Positions 1 through 8,625 of a stretch of 64,000 bases of DNA are shown here, in pieces; position 1 is the stretch's first letter; every line of letters starts with the position of its first letter. Made by a program: the position numbers and the translations under genes. This stretch comes from TTA-H9 sp002071415 (GTDB lineage: Bacteria > Bacteroidota > Bacteroidia > Bacteroidales > TTA-H9). A model generated the notes under the pieces. The model was not told the DNA's origin. It ran no database searches and saw nothing but the letters and a program-made list of their open reading frames with translations. Location of the stretch: NCBI GenBank assembly GCA_035411425.1, contig DAONSX010000001.1, positions 62,001 through 126,000 on the forward strand. Reading direction: 5' to 3'.

Positions 1-1196
1 TGGGATTGTCGGGTAATTTGGTTTATACCAATCGAAATGTTTTTCGAGGAGCCGAGATGCTAAGGCTAAAACTGAGAGGTGCAGCCGAAATGCAAAAATC
101 GTTCGAGCAAACTTCACAGAATAAGCTTCTTCTGTTCAATACTTATGAATCAGGAGCCGAACTCAATCTGACTTTCCCGCGTTTTGTTTGGCCTTTGAAA
201 GGATTACGTTTTCCCAGTTCCATGCGAACTAAGTCGAATCTTCTGGTTGGATACAATTATCAAAACCGACCCGATTATATTCGCCATATTACTAATGCTG
301 CCTTTTCTTATCAATTGAAAGTATCCGATTTTAAGAGTCATCTTTTAACACCCTTAGAATTGAACGCTATAAAAATATATGCAACTCCTTCATTCCAGCA
401 ACTCATCGATTCGATCGACGATCAAGGCATTCGGAGTCAATATAGTGATCATCTGATACCAGCCTTGAGATACAGCTATATTTTTACCAATCAGGAAATT
501 GGTAAATTCCACAATTACAAATATTTCCGTTTCGACTTCGAATCATCGGGCAATACCCTTTACGCTGTGGATCGATTAACCAATGTATCACCGAATATTC
601 ATAACGAATATACCTTCTTGGGAATTGCCTATGCACAATATTTGAAAGCCAGTTCCGATTTTCGGTATTTTTATATGTTTAACTTGAATAATACCTTGGT
701 TATGCGAATTTTTGCCGGGGCTGCTATTCCCTATGGTAATAGTAATTATCTTCCCTTCGAAAAGGGCTTCTTTGCTGGCGGGGCAAATGGCATGAGGGGA
801 TGGACGCTTCGAATGCTGGGACCTGGCCATTTTTCAAGCGAAGGTGGTCAAAGATATAACCGCATGGGCGATCTCCATTTCGAAACCAATCTCGAATATC
901 GTTTCCCTATGTATAATTTCTTTAAAGGTGCATTCTTTCTGGATGCAGGAAATATTTGGCTGGTAAAATCCAATCCAATGTATCCGGGAGGCCTGTTAAA
1001 TGCCAGAACTTTTCTCAAGGAAATTGCCATGGATGCTGGTATAGGTATCCGTTTAGATTTTACTTATTTCGTTTTTCGTTTGGACGCTGCGTTGCCTCTT
1101 CTCGATCCTGCAAGGCCAGAGGGATCACGATGGCTACTGCCAAAATCTCGTTTATCGGATCTGGTATGGAATTTTGGGATAGGTTATCCTTTCTAA
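1..1196 (+). CDS. BamA/TamA-type outer-membrane barrel protein (5' truncated)
   Basis: The last ~397 codons of a surface-antigen (Omp85) barrel; the frame is open to the window edge, so the POTRA half lies outside. The protein is rich in alternating aromatic/polar beta-strands and carries the loop-6 signature GGANGMRGW (a VRGF/Y-type motif) about two thirds along. It ends in GIGYPF, a terminal phenylalanine as expected for barrels recognised by the BAM machinery. Omp85 proteins insert or translocate outer-membrane proteins. Whether this is BamA or the TamA-like TamL of Bacteroidetes cannot be decided without the N-terminus. folC follows 34 bp downstream on the same strand. Confidence 0.85.
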   Translation, partial: GLSGNLVYTNRNVFRGAEMLRLKLRGAAEMQKSFEQTSQNKLLLFNTYESGAELNLTFPRFVWPLKGLRFPSSMRTKSNLLVGYNYQNRPDYIRHITNAAFSYQLKVSDFKSHLLTPLELNAIKIYATPSFQQLIDSIDDQGIRSQYSDHLIPALRYSYIFTNQEIGKFHNYKYFRFDFESSGNTLYAVDRLTNVSPNIHNEYTFLGIAYAQYLKASSDFRYFYMFNLNNTLVMRIFAGAAIPYGNSNYLPFEKGFFAGGANGMRGWTLRMLGPGHFSSEGGQRYNRMGDLHFETNLEYRFPMYNFFKGAFFLDAGNIWLVKSNPMYPGGLLNARTFLKEIAMDAGIGIRLDFTYFVFRLDAALPLLDPARPEGSRWLLPKSRLSDLVWNFGIGYPF

Positions 1197-1230
1197 ATGC
1201 ACGTGTTCTGTTAAAACGATTATTGAATAC

Positions 1231-2520
1231 ATGACTTATACTGAAGCGGTAGATTATATTTTTCAACATTTGCCTATGTTTACAAAAATAGGAGGTGTTG
1301 CCTATAAAGCCGATTTGAGCCGCACTCTTTATTTGTGTGAAAAGCTCGGTAATCCTCATCTAAACTTTCGTTCCATTCATATTGCAGGTACAAATGGAAA
1401 AGGCAGCGTGGCCTCTTTTCTAAGTTCCATCTTCATGGAGTCGGGTTCGAAAACAGCTTTGTTTACCTCCCCTCATCTGCGCGATTTTAGAGAAAGAATT
1501 ACCATAAATGGAATACTCATCCCCGGAGATTATGTAGCTGAATTCATCGAAGAAAACAGACCAAATTTCGAAACCATTCAACCTTCATTTTTTGAAATGA
1601 GTTTTGCTCTTGCTGTCAAATGGTTTAGCGACCAAAAGGTAGATGTGGCCATCATAGAAACCGGAATGGGAGGCAGGCTCGACTCAACCAACGTAATCCT
1701 TCCTGAGATAAGCATCATAACCAATATTGGACTAGACCATCAGCAATTTTTAGGCTCGACACTTGCTGAGATAGCTGCCGAAAAGGCCGGAATCATCAAA
1801 CCAAACATTCCCGTGGTGATAGGCGAGCATAATCAGCAAACCGATCGTGTTTTCATCGAAAAAGCTATCCAAACTCATTCATTACTCTTTTGGGCTGAAG
1901 ATTTAAGTTCTGTCGAAGATTCCTTCTATGATGTTGAGAATAATTACTTGAACCTTTCGCTGATGATCCTTTCGGGAAAACTTATCCAGCTGCAAAGCCC
2001 TCTTCCGGCTGAGTACGAAATTAAAAACATAAGAACCGTGATGGCCGCTGCCGAAGTTTTAAACCAAAGCGGATATTCCCTTTCCGATGAAATTCTGGCT
2101 AATGGAATAAAAAATGTGCTGAAAAACACTGGTTTGAAAGGCCGTTGGCAAATTCTATCCAAAAATCCTCTCATTGTTGCTGATATTTCTCACAACGAAC
2201 CCGGCATAAAGGAACTTATGAAGCAATTGAATAAATTGAAATACAATCATTTGCATTTCGTATTAGGAATGGTTTCCGATAAGGACAGTTTTTCTATTTT
2301 GCAGCTTTTTCCCAAAGAGGCTACCTATTATTTTTGCCAACCCAATATTCCTCGGGGCAAAGATGTCGAACAACTGGCCGATGAAGCTCATGAATTTGGT
2401 TTGCAGGGCAAAATATTCCACAGCGTAGAAGAAGCTTTCCGGACTGCTTGCGCTTCAGCCCTGGCCGACGATATGGTGCTGATAAGCGGCAGTGCCTTTG
2501 TAGTGGCTGAAATCATCTAA
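1231..2520 (+). CDS. folC: Bifunctional dihydrofolate/folylpolyglutamate synthase
   Basis: Adds glutamate to dihydropteroate and to reduced folates in the cytosol (Mur-ligase fold). The 429-residue length is typical. The ATP-binding loop GTNGKGS is at residues 53-59; TSPHLRDFRERI follows and the metal/ligand motif GMGGRLDSTN lies near 145-155, both FolC hallmarks. The C-terminal domain contains DISHNEPG, the equivalent of the DGAHNP motif of the family. ATG start, 34 bp after the barrel gene, so the two are probably co-transcribed although functionally unrelated. Confidence 0.95.
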   Translation: MTYTEAVDYIFQHLPMFTKIGGVAYKADLSRTLYLCEKLGNPHLNFRSIHIAGTNGKGSVASFLSSIFMESGSKTALFTSPHLRDFRERITINGILIPGDYVAEFIEENRPNFETIQPSFFEMSFALAVKWFSDQKVDVAIIETGMGGRLDSTNVILPEISIITNIGLDHQQFLGSTLAEIAAEKAGIIKPNIPVVIGEHNQQTDRVFIEKAIQTHSLLFWAEDLSSVEDSFYDVENNYLNLSLMILSGKLIQLQSPLPAEYEIKNIRTVMAAAEVLNQSGYSLSDEILANGIKNVLKNTGLKGRWQILSKNPLIVADISHNEPGIKELMKQLNKLKYNHLHFVLGMVSDKDSFSILQLFPKEATYYFCQPNIPRGKDVEQLADEAHEFGLQGKIFHSVEEAFRTACASALADDMVLISGSAFVVAEII

Positions 2521-2726
2521 AGTAAAGGCTATTTCGCTTTTCTTATCAATTCCCTCTTGTTTCGTTCACCGAAACTTTTCATCTGAACTGAAAATTTGTA
2601 GGTTTGCCAGACAATATGCTTTATGATAAGTATTCGAATGAATGAGAATCTATCATGCATTAGACAAGGATTTTTAATCTTATTGGTCAGTAAGATGAAA
2701 GCCTATTTAATTTCGAATTTTATCCC

Positions 2727-3959
2727 ATGATACTGAATTATATCTGGTTCGGTTTCTTTATTATCGCCTTCGTCATAGCTCTGGTTCATCTAATTTTTTT
2801 CCAAGATTCCAGTGTATTTGATGCTATTCTGCAATCTACGTTCGATAATGCCAAGGTAGGTTTTGAATTATCGCTTGGTTTGACTGGAGTGATGACTCTG
2901 TGGCTTGGTGTGATGCGAATTGGAGAAAAGGGGGGTATGGTCGAGATTTTAGCCAAACTCATAAATCCACTTTTCAGGAGGCTTTTTCCTGAAATACCGG
3001 CTAATCATCCGGTAAATGGATCTATATTATTGAATATAGCCGCTAACATGCTTGGTCTAGACAATGCAGCCACACCTCTGGGACTAAAAGCCATGAACCA
3101 GCTTCAGGAATTAAATCCTGAAAAGGAAAAGGCTTCCAATGCCATGATTATGTTTCTGGTTATCAATACTTCAGGCTTAACCATTATCCCCGTGAGCATA
3201 ATGGTATATCGAGCTCAATTGGGCGCCGCAAATCCTGCCGATGTTTTCCTTCCAATTCTGCTATCTACCTTCGTCTCTACCTTGGCAGGAATCATTTCGG
3301 TCAGTCTGGTACAAAGGATTAATCTTGTTCAAAAAACCGTGCTATTATATTTGCTTGGATTCACTGCCATTGTTGGAGGATTGGTGTGGTATTTGAGCAT
3401 TGTCGATCAACAAACCATGAATAAAATTTCGACAGCAATCAGTAGCGTTATTCTATTTTCGATTATCATTATTTTTATGGTAATTGCTACGGTAAAAAAG
3501 GTAAGGGTGTACGATGAATTTATCGAAGGAGCCAAGGAGGGTTTTCATATTGCAGTAAGAATCATCCCTTATCTGGTGGGAATGTTAGTAGCCATTGGTG
3601 TATTTAGGGCATCGGGAGCTATGGATAGTCTGGTCGATGGAATTTCGTGGTGTGCACAAAAGGCAGGTCTCGATACTTCATTCGTACCGGCACTCCCAAC
3701 TGCTATTATGAAACCTCTGAGTGGTAGTGGAGCAAGAGGAATGATGCTCGAAGCCATGAAATATTTTGGTGCCGATTCTTTTGTTGGAAGGTTATCATGT
3801 CTTTTTCAGGGATCAACCGATACTACGTTTTATATTATAGCACTGTATTTTGGTTCGGTTGGAATACGCAACAGCCGTTATGCCGTTGTTTGCGGGCTTA
3901 TTGCCGATCTGGCTGGGATTATTACTGCAATTTTCATGGCCTATCTTTTCTTTGGCTAA
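2727..3959 (+). CDS. Fused SpmA-SpmB nucleoside-recognition (Gate) membrane protein
   Basis: A 410-residue polytopic membrane protein joining both halves of the spore-maturation pair. The N-terminal half has the SpmA motif GLDNAATPLGLKAM (residues ~110-123); the C-terminal half has the SpmB motif KPLSGSGARGMMLEAM followed by QGSTDTTFYIIALYFGSVGIRN. Both halves belong to the Gate/nucleoside-recognition family, which also occurs in nucleoside transporters. In Bacillus SpmA and SpmB affect spore-core dehydration; this organism shows no sign of sporulation, so the role here is unknown and a transport function is an inference. About 200 bp of non-coding DNA precede it and no clear promoter was seen. 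Confidence 0.88.
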   Translation: MILNYIWFGFFIIAFVIALVHLIFFQDSSVFDAILQSTFDNAKVGFELSLGLTGVMTLWLGVMRIGEKGGMVEILAKLINPLFRRLFPEIPANHPVNGSILLNIAANMLGLDNAATPLGLKAMNQLQELNPEKEKASNAMIMFLVINTSGLTIIPVSIMVYRAQLGAANPADVFLPILLSTFVSTLAGIISVSLVQRINLVQKTVLLYLLGFTAIVGGLVWYLSIVDQQTMNKISTAISSVILFSIIIIFMVIATVKKVRVYDEFIEGAKEGFHIAVRIIPYLVGMLVAIGVFRASGAMDSLVDGISWCAQKAGLDTSFVPALPTAIMKPLSGSGARGMMLEAMKYFGADSFVGRLSCLFQGSTDTTFYIIALYFGSVGIRNSRYAVVCGLIADLAGIITAIFMAYLFFG

Positions 3960-4093
3960 TCAATAAAGGGAGTATATCCATAGAATAAATTCATAATATA
4001 ATGAAAAAGAGTGTATTGTATTTTATTATCAGGGGATAGCCTTTGATTTATCAATTTTAATTGAAGGAATTATGGAATTTATCAATCATTTTT

Positions 4094-4101
4094 TAATTTT
4101 G
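4094..4101 (+). promoter_or_regulatory. -7 promoter element (TAATTTTG) of the TPR gene
   Basis: Matches the Bacteroidetes -7 consensus TAnnTTTG exactly, 26 nt before the ATG at 4128, implying a leader of about 20 nt. No convincing -33 TTTG at 19-21 nt spacing. Confidence 0.5.
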
Positions 4102-4127
4102 CATGCCCAAAAAATTTAGCAAACAGA

Positions 4128-4820
4128 ATGAGTAAAAAAAAGAAAAAGAAAGAAGTAACCAACGGAAGAATCGAAGCCGTTGAAAGCGCCCTTTCCAAAA
4201 GTGAACGCTTTTTAGAGGAGAATCAGAAAGTTATTCTTATAGTTGTAAGTGCAATAATAGTAATTGTATTAGGATTTCTTGGCTATCAAAGATTGATCAT
4301 AGCTCCCAAAGAAGTTAAGGCAGCCAACGAAATCTTCATGGCCCAGAATTATTTTGAACATGATTCTTTGTATAAAGCACTGAATGGTGATGGACAATAT
4401 GCCGGTTTCCTCGAAATAGTCGACAGATATGGCGCTACCAGCACAGGCAACCTTGCAAAATATTATACTGGCATTTGTTATTTAAAACTTCAGGATTTTG
4501 ACAACGCCATCAAATACCTCAAAAAGTTTAATACGAAAAATCCTGTGGCTAAATCAATGGCTCTCGGTGGAATAGGCGATGCTTACCTCGAATTAGGCAA
4601 GAATGAAAAGGCGATAGAATATTACAAAAAAGCCGCTCAACAAAAAAATGAATTTACCTCTCCTCTCTTCCTTATGAAGGCAGGTTTGAGTTATGAACTC
4701 CTGAATGATTATCAGAATGCACTGAAAGTTTATGAAGAAATTCGGATGAACTATCCAAAAAGCTATGAAGCACGTGATATAGACCGTTTTATTGCCAAAG
4801 CCAAAGGTATGCTCAGATAA
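4128..4820 (+). CDS. Membrane-anchored tetratricopeptide repeat protein
   Basis: 230 residues: a lysine-rich N-terminus, one transmembrane helix at residues ~35-53, then TPR units (examples: DFDNAIKYLKKFNTKNP, KNEKAIEYYKKAAQQ, DYQNALKVYEEIRMNYP). The charge pattern predicts a cytoplasmic N-terminus and a periplasmic TPR domain. The layout resembles YfgM/TPR_21-type proteins, which attend the translocon or periplasmic chaperones, but the resemblance is in architecture only. A hairpin terminator follows directly. Confidence 0.8.
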   Translation: MSKKKKKKEVTNGRIEAVESALSKSERFLEENQKVILIVVSAIIVIVLGFLGYQRLIIAPKEVKAANEIFMAQNYFEHDSLYKALNGDGQYAGFLEIVDRYGATSTGNLAKYYTGICYLKLQDFDNAIKYLKKFNTKNPVAKSMALGGIGDAYLELGKNEKAIEYYKKAAQQKNEFTSPLFLMKAGLSYELLNDYQNALKVYEEIRMNYPKSYEARDIDRFIAKAKGMLR

Positions 4821-4839
4821 TTTTTTATAATTCATATTG

Positions 4840-4872
4840 AGCCTGATTCAAAAATTATGATCAGGCTTTTTT
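4840..4872 (+). terminator. Rho-independent terminator after the TPR gene
   Basis: 8-bp perfect stem AGCCTGAT (4840-4847) / ATCAGGCT (4860-4867) running into a T tract. It lies between the TPR gene and fmt. Confidence 0.85.
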
Positions 4873-4890
4873 CATTTTTATACCTGGTAG

Positions 4891-5865
4891 ATGGAGAAAA
4901 ATTTGAAACTGATTTACATGGGGACGCCCGAATTTGCTGTGGCTCCGTTAAAGGCCCTAATCACAAATGGTTATAGAGTCGAAGCTGTTGTTACGGCCCC
5001 TGATAAACCAGCAGGAAGAGGTCAACGTATGCAGTCGAGCCCCGTAAAATCTTATGCACAATCGGTTGGCTTGCCCTTGTTTCAACCCTATTTCTTGAAA
5101 GATCCACAATTTATAGCACAGCTCGAGAATTTGACTCCTGATATTATTCTGGTCGTGGCTTTTCGATTAATTCCACCCGAAATATGGAAATTAACCCGGA
5201 TAGGAGCTATCAATCTTCATGCATCTCTTCTGCCCGACTATCGAGGTGCGGCACCTATACAAAGAGCCATAATGAATGGAGAAACCATAACGGGTATTAC
5301 CACTTTTTTTATAGACGAAGGAATAGACAAGGGAAAAATCATCCTTCAGGAAGTTATTCCCATTGGAGAAACAGAAACCGCTGGCAGCCTGCACTTCAAA
5401 ATGATGCAACAAGGAGCCGAACTTGTTCTGAAAACTCTCGATACCATTGCCAGAGGAAATTATCAGCTTAAAGATCAAGGCAAACTCATCTGCGAAAAGA
5501 AATTGAACCTGCATTATGCTCCGAAAATTAGCAAAGAAGATTGTAAAATTATCTGGCACAATTCGGCTAAAAATATTTTTAATCAAATCAGAGCCTTGAA
5601 TCCTCATCCAGGAGCAGATACACTGCTAATGGCACCTGACCAAACTGCCCAAATCCTCAAAGTCTATTATGCAACCCCCATCTTTGAACCTCTTGGTACC
5701 ATAACTCCCGGAAGCATCAATACCGATGGTAAATCCTTCTTACAAGTTGCGTGTGGCGATGGTTTCATCGAATTGACCGAGATACAGTTAAGTGGTAAAA
5801 AAAGAATGGATATTGCCTCGTTTTTACGAGGATTTAAACTCGATAACCGCTGGACTCTGATTTAA
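4891..5865 (+). CDS. fmt: Methionyl-tRNA formyltransferase
   Basis: Formylates initiator Met-tRNA using 10-formyl-THF; cytosolic. 324 residues, close to the usual 310-330. MGTPEFA is at residues 10-16 and the formyl-transfer core LHASLLPDYRGAAPIQ at 109-124. By alignment with the E. coli catalytic triad the key residues are N108, H110 and D146 (in DEGIDKG). The C-terminal OB-like domain (FNQIRALNPHPGA onward) is complete. The ATG lies 24 nt after the preceding terminator. Confidence 0.96.
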   Translation: MEKNLKLIYMGTPEFAVAPLKALITNGYRVEAVVTAPDKPAGRGQRMQSSPVKSYAQSVGLPLFQPYFLKDPQFIAQLENLTPDIILVVAFRLIPPEIWKLTRIGAINLHASLLPDYRGAAPIQRAIMNGETITGITTFFIDEGIDKGKIILQEVIPIGETETAGSLHFKMMQQGAELVLKTLDTIARGNYQLKDQGKLICEKKLNLHYAPKISKEDCKIIWHNSAKNIFNQIRALNPHPGADTLLMAPDQTAQILKVYYATPIFEPLGTITPGSINTDGKSFLQVACGDGFIELTEIQLSGKKRMDIASFLRGFKLDNRWTLI

Positions 5866-6155
5866 AGTATCTCATCTGTCTTGGGGTTGGAAGTTTTAGA
5901 AAAAAATCTAAACGCTTGCCAATTATTTCATATTTAATATACTGTAAAATAATTATTTATAATAAATTTCTTTCATTTTTCCTGCTTTAATAAAAAAATT
6001 CATCAAAAATTCAACCTATGTTTTTTGTGAATCTCAATGAGAGTGAACAGGGTTTAGAAGCAGCCGAAAAGAGGGAATTTATTAACAAAATTTGATTTTT
6101 TTCAACAATTTTGCGTAAAAATGAATGCTTCTCTTGATTTCAAAGAGTTTATATA
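5866..6155. other. AT-rich intergenic stretch upstream of hup
   Basis: About 330 bp lie between fmt and hup. No open frame with coding character, RNA gene or terminator was recognised. It is very AT-rich and ends in a good promoter for hup. Confidence 0.6.
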
Positions 6156-6163
6156 TATATTTG
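6134..6163 (+). promoter_or_regulatory. hup promoter: TTG (-33) and TATATTTG (-7)
   Basis: TATATTTG at 6156-6163 fits TAnnTTTG; TTG at 6134-6136 lies 19 bp upstream, within the 19-21 bp spacing of Bacteroidetes sigma-ABfr promoters. Predicted start near 6168-6171, leaving a leader of about 30 nt. Confidence 0.65.
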
Positions 6164-6199
6164 CACTACCATTAAATGTTAACCTAAAAACCTACAATT

Positions 6200-6472
6200 A
6201 TGAACAAAGCAGAATTAATCGATGCCATTGCTACCAATTCCGGACTTACCAAAGCAGCCTCGAAGAAAGCCCTCGATGCCACCATCTTAGCTATTTCTGA
6301 AGCTTTGAAACAAGGCGACAAAGTCTCTCTGATTGGTTTTGGAACTTTTGGTGTAGCCAAAAGAAGTGCCCGCACAGGACGCAATCCTCGAACCAAAGCT
6401 CCCCTTCAAATCCCTGCCAAAAATGTTGTGAAATTTAAACCCGGCAGTGAACTTTCAAAAAGTGTTAAGTAA
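6200..6472 (+). CDS. hup: HU-family DNA-binding protein
   Basis: 90 residues, standard for HU. It opens MNKAELIDAIA and contains the dimer core and the GFGTFGVAKRSARTGRNPRTKAPLQIPA region, whose arm inserts into the minor groove around an RNP-type tip. Histone-like architectural role in the nucleoid. Monocistronic: its own promoter upstream and a strong bidirectional terminator downstream, as expected for an abundant protein. Confidence 0.95.
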   Translation: MNKAELIDAIATNSGLTKAASKKALDATILAISEALKQGDKVSLIGFGTFGVAKRSARTGRNPRTKAPLQIPAKNVVKFKPGSELSKSVK

Positions 6473-6486
6473 GTAGAAATTTTTTG

Positions 6487-6528
6487 ATAAGAAAGCCCCC
6501 ATGATGGCTAATCGAGGGGCTTTCTTAT
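6487..6528. terminator. Bidirectional terminator between hup and recQ
   Basis: 13-bp perfect stem, ATAAGAAAGCCCC (6487-6499) / GGGGCTTTCTTAT (6516-6528), with a 16-nt loop. T residues on both strands suit both convergent genes. The right arm contains the recQ stop codon (6525-6527). Confidence 0.88.
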
Positions 6529-8453
6529 TGTTTGAAGCTCAACAAACCAAAACTGTCGCGAACCAATTTTCCATTCTCAGTCAAATAAACAATAACCTGC
6601 ATCACGTTGTCTTCATCTGAATCTGGCGACATTTGCCGAAGAACTTCGGGTAAACTAATCGACTGATCTTTTATAATTTTTTTCAATTCTTCTACAATTT
6701 GTTCGAATTCTTTCTCGCCCAAGGGAAGTGAATGGTGTTTTACGCAATAATCACATGCCCCACAACGCATTCTGGTTTTTTCTCCAAAATAAGATAAAAG
6801 AATTTGGCTTCGGCAATGATTTTCGTCTTTTATATAATGGAGCATGGCTTCGAGCCTTTTTTGAGCAGCTTCTTTCCTTAAACGATAATTTTCTGGCGAT
6901 AGGTAAAAATTGGAAAGGTCTAATCTTTCTATAACAAAAACGAGCTGGGGCTTATTTTTGCGAGGCATATAAGAGACCACTTCGAGGTGATCGAGTTCAT
7001 GCAAAAGCTGAATCACCTGGTCAGTTGTTATATGGATGTATTTTGCAATGGCTTCTTCGATGATACGCTGATGGCTGGTGTATAGAGCCCCTCCATACAT
7101 GCGTGAAATAATCTTTATGAAACCATCGAATTTCTTGTTGGCTACCTGAAAATTGTACATTCCATCTCCCGAAAGTCGAAACATAAGCTGGGAGGGAGAG
7201 TCCAAGGCATCATTCAAAGCTATATAACCTTCTTTTTCGATGATTTTTAATGCGTTGAAAGTAGGTAATGGCTTTAGATTGAATCGATTGCAAAAATCAT
7301 TCAAGTCGAAATCGAACGAGATATCTTTTCCAGATCCAATGGCGAGGTTATAATAGTTTCCCAGAGCATTGTAAACATTTTTAATTACTCCATAGCTTGG
7401 CCATGAATTATTAAAATTTTCGCTGGCATCACTCATATCGGATTCATCATAAAGCAATATGGCATACGATAATTTTCCATCTCTTCCGGCGCGCCCTGCT
7501 TCCTGAAAATATGCTTCGGGAGAATCGGGAATATCCATGTGAACGACAAACCTTACATTGGGTTTGTCTATTCCCATACCAAATGCATTGGTTGCTACCA
7601 TTACTTTTAATTCATCGTTCATCCAGCGGTTTTGTACATTATTCCTTTGCTTCATGGACATCCCTGCATGATAGACGCCGGCCGAATGATGGTTCCGAAC
7701 CAGGAATTTTGCTATTTCAACGGTTCTGCGTCTGTTCCGAACGTAAACGATCCCCGAGCCTTTTAAATTGCTGCAGATTTTCAATAAACGTCTCGCCTTA
7801 TCACCTTCCTTTTGTACCACATATATTAGATTGGGACGATAAAAGCTACGACTCAATACATTTTTTTCCTTAAACTGCAGCTTCTCCTGTATGTCGTTGA
7901 TGACCATCGAAGTGGCTGTTGCAGTAAGGGCAAGTATGGGGGTTTCTTGATGGAATTCTCTGATTTCAGCAATACGAAGATATGGAGGCCTGAAGTCGTA
8001 ACCCCATTGCGAAATGCAGTGAGCTTCGTCGACGGCTATCAGATTTAATTTCATATAGGGCAATCGGTCTCGAAATGAGGAAGTGATAAGCCTTTCGGGT
8101 GATAAATATAAGAATTTCAAATTGCCATAAGCTGCGTCGTCGAGAATTTTTTCGATCTGATATGAACTCATGCCCGAAAAAACAGCTTCGGCTTCGACTC
8201 CTTTTTTTTTGAGAGTTTCAACCTGATCTTTCATCAAGGCTATCAGAGGCGAAACCACTAAGCAAACCCCTTCCATGGCTAAGGCAGGAATTTGATAACA
8301 AATACTCTTCCCTCCTCCTGTCGGTAATAACGCAAGTGTATCTTTCCTCCACAATACCGACCGAATAATGTCTTCCTGCAATGGTCTGAACGATTTGTAC
8401 CCAAAATATTGGGAAAGGATATTTTGTATGTCGTATTTATCGTTACTAACCAT
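6525..8453 (-). CDS. recQ: ATP-dependent DNA helicase RecQ
   Basis: 3'-5' superfamily-2 helicase for recombination and fork repair. 642 residues. Walker A TGGGKS at 45-50, DEAH at 142-145 within VDEAHCISQWGYDFRP, motif VI region QEAGRAGRDGK. RecQ-Ct zinc ligands are in CRSQILL...RMRCGACDYC (residues ~545-568), followed by the winged helix. No canonical HRDC domain follows; the protein ends in a short helical tail, as in shorter Bacteroidetes RecQ proteins. Its stop codon lies inside the shared terminator hairpin. Confidence 0.95.
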   Translation of the reverse strand: MVSNDKYDIQNILSQYFGYKSFRPLQEDIIRSVLWRKDTLALLPTGGGKSICYQIPALAMEGVCLVVSPLIALMKDQVETLKKKGVEAEAVFSGMSSYQIEKILDDAAYGNLKFLYLSPERLITSSFRDRLPYMKLNLIAVDEAHCISQWGYDFRPPYLRIAEIREFHQETPILALTATATSMVINDIQEKLQFKEKNVLSRSFYRPNLIYVVQKEGDKARRLLKICSNLKGSGIVYVRNRRRTVEIAKFLVRNHHSAGVYHAGMSMKQRNNVQNRWMNDELKVMVATNAFGMGIDKPNVRFVVHMDIPDSPEAYFQEAGRAGRDGKLSYAILLYDESDMSDASENFNNSWPSYGVIKNVYNALGNYYNLAIGSGKDISFDFDLNDFCNRFNLKPLPTFNALKIIEKEGYIALNDALDSPSQLMFRLSGDGMYNFQVANKKFDGFIKIISRMYGGALYTSHQRIIEEAIAKYIHITTDQVIQLLHELDHLEVVSYMPRKNKPQLVFVIERLDLSNFYLSPENYRLRKEAAQKRLEAMLHYIKDENHCRSQILLSYFGEKTRMRCGACDYCVKHHSLPLGEKEFEQIVEELKKIIKDQSISLPEVLRQMSPDSDEDNVMQVIVYLTENGKLVRDSFGLLSFKQ

Positions 8454-8468
8454 TTTTTTACTCTATAT

Positions 8469-8476
8469 CAAAAGTA
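8469..8476 (-). promoter_or_regulatory. -7 element (TACTTTTG) of recQ
   Basis: Reads TACTTTTG on the minus strand, 15 nt before the recQ ATG; predicted start ~7-10 nt upstream of the codon. No clear -33. Confidence 0.45.
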
Positions 8477-8625
8477 TATTGATACATAAAATTCATACAC
8501 ATTCTGAGTTTGTTCCTCTACTAAGGAGAACATAAAGTCAGGAATCGAATTCCTTCAAAATTACTATCATTGCAACAAATTTACACATGTATCGTTAAAA
8601 CTGAATATCAATACATAAAGAATAT

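Noticed and set aside
5191..5607. 138-codon minus-strand frame inside fmt
   Set aside because: Antisense to the conserved catalytic core of fmt, with no recognisable domain.
8580..8591. TTACACATGTAT upstream of lepB as another operator of the XRE type
   Set aside because: A single 9/10 match is expected by chance in AT-rich DNA of this length.
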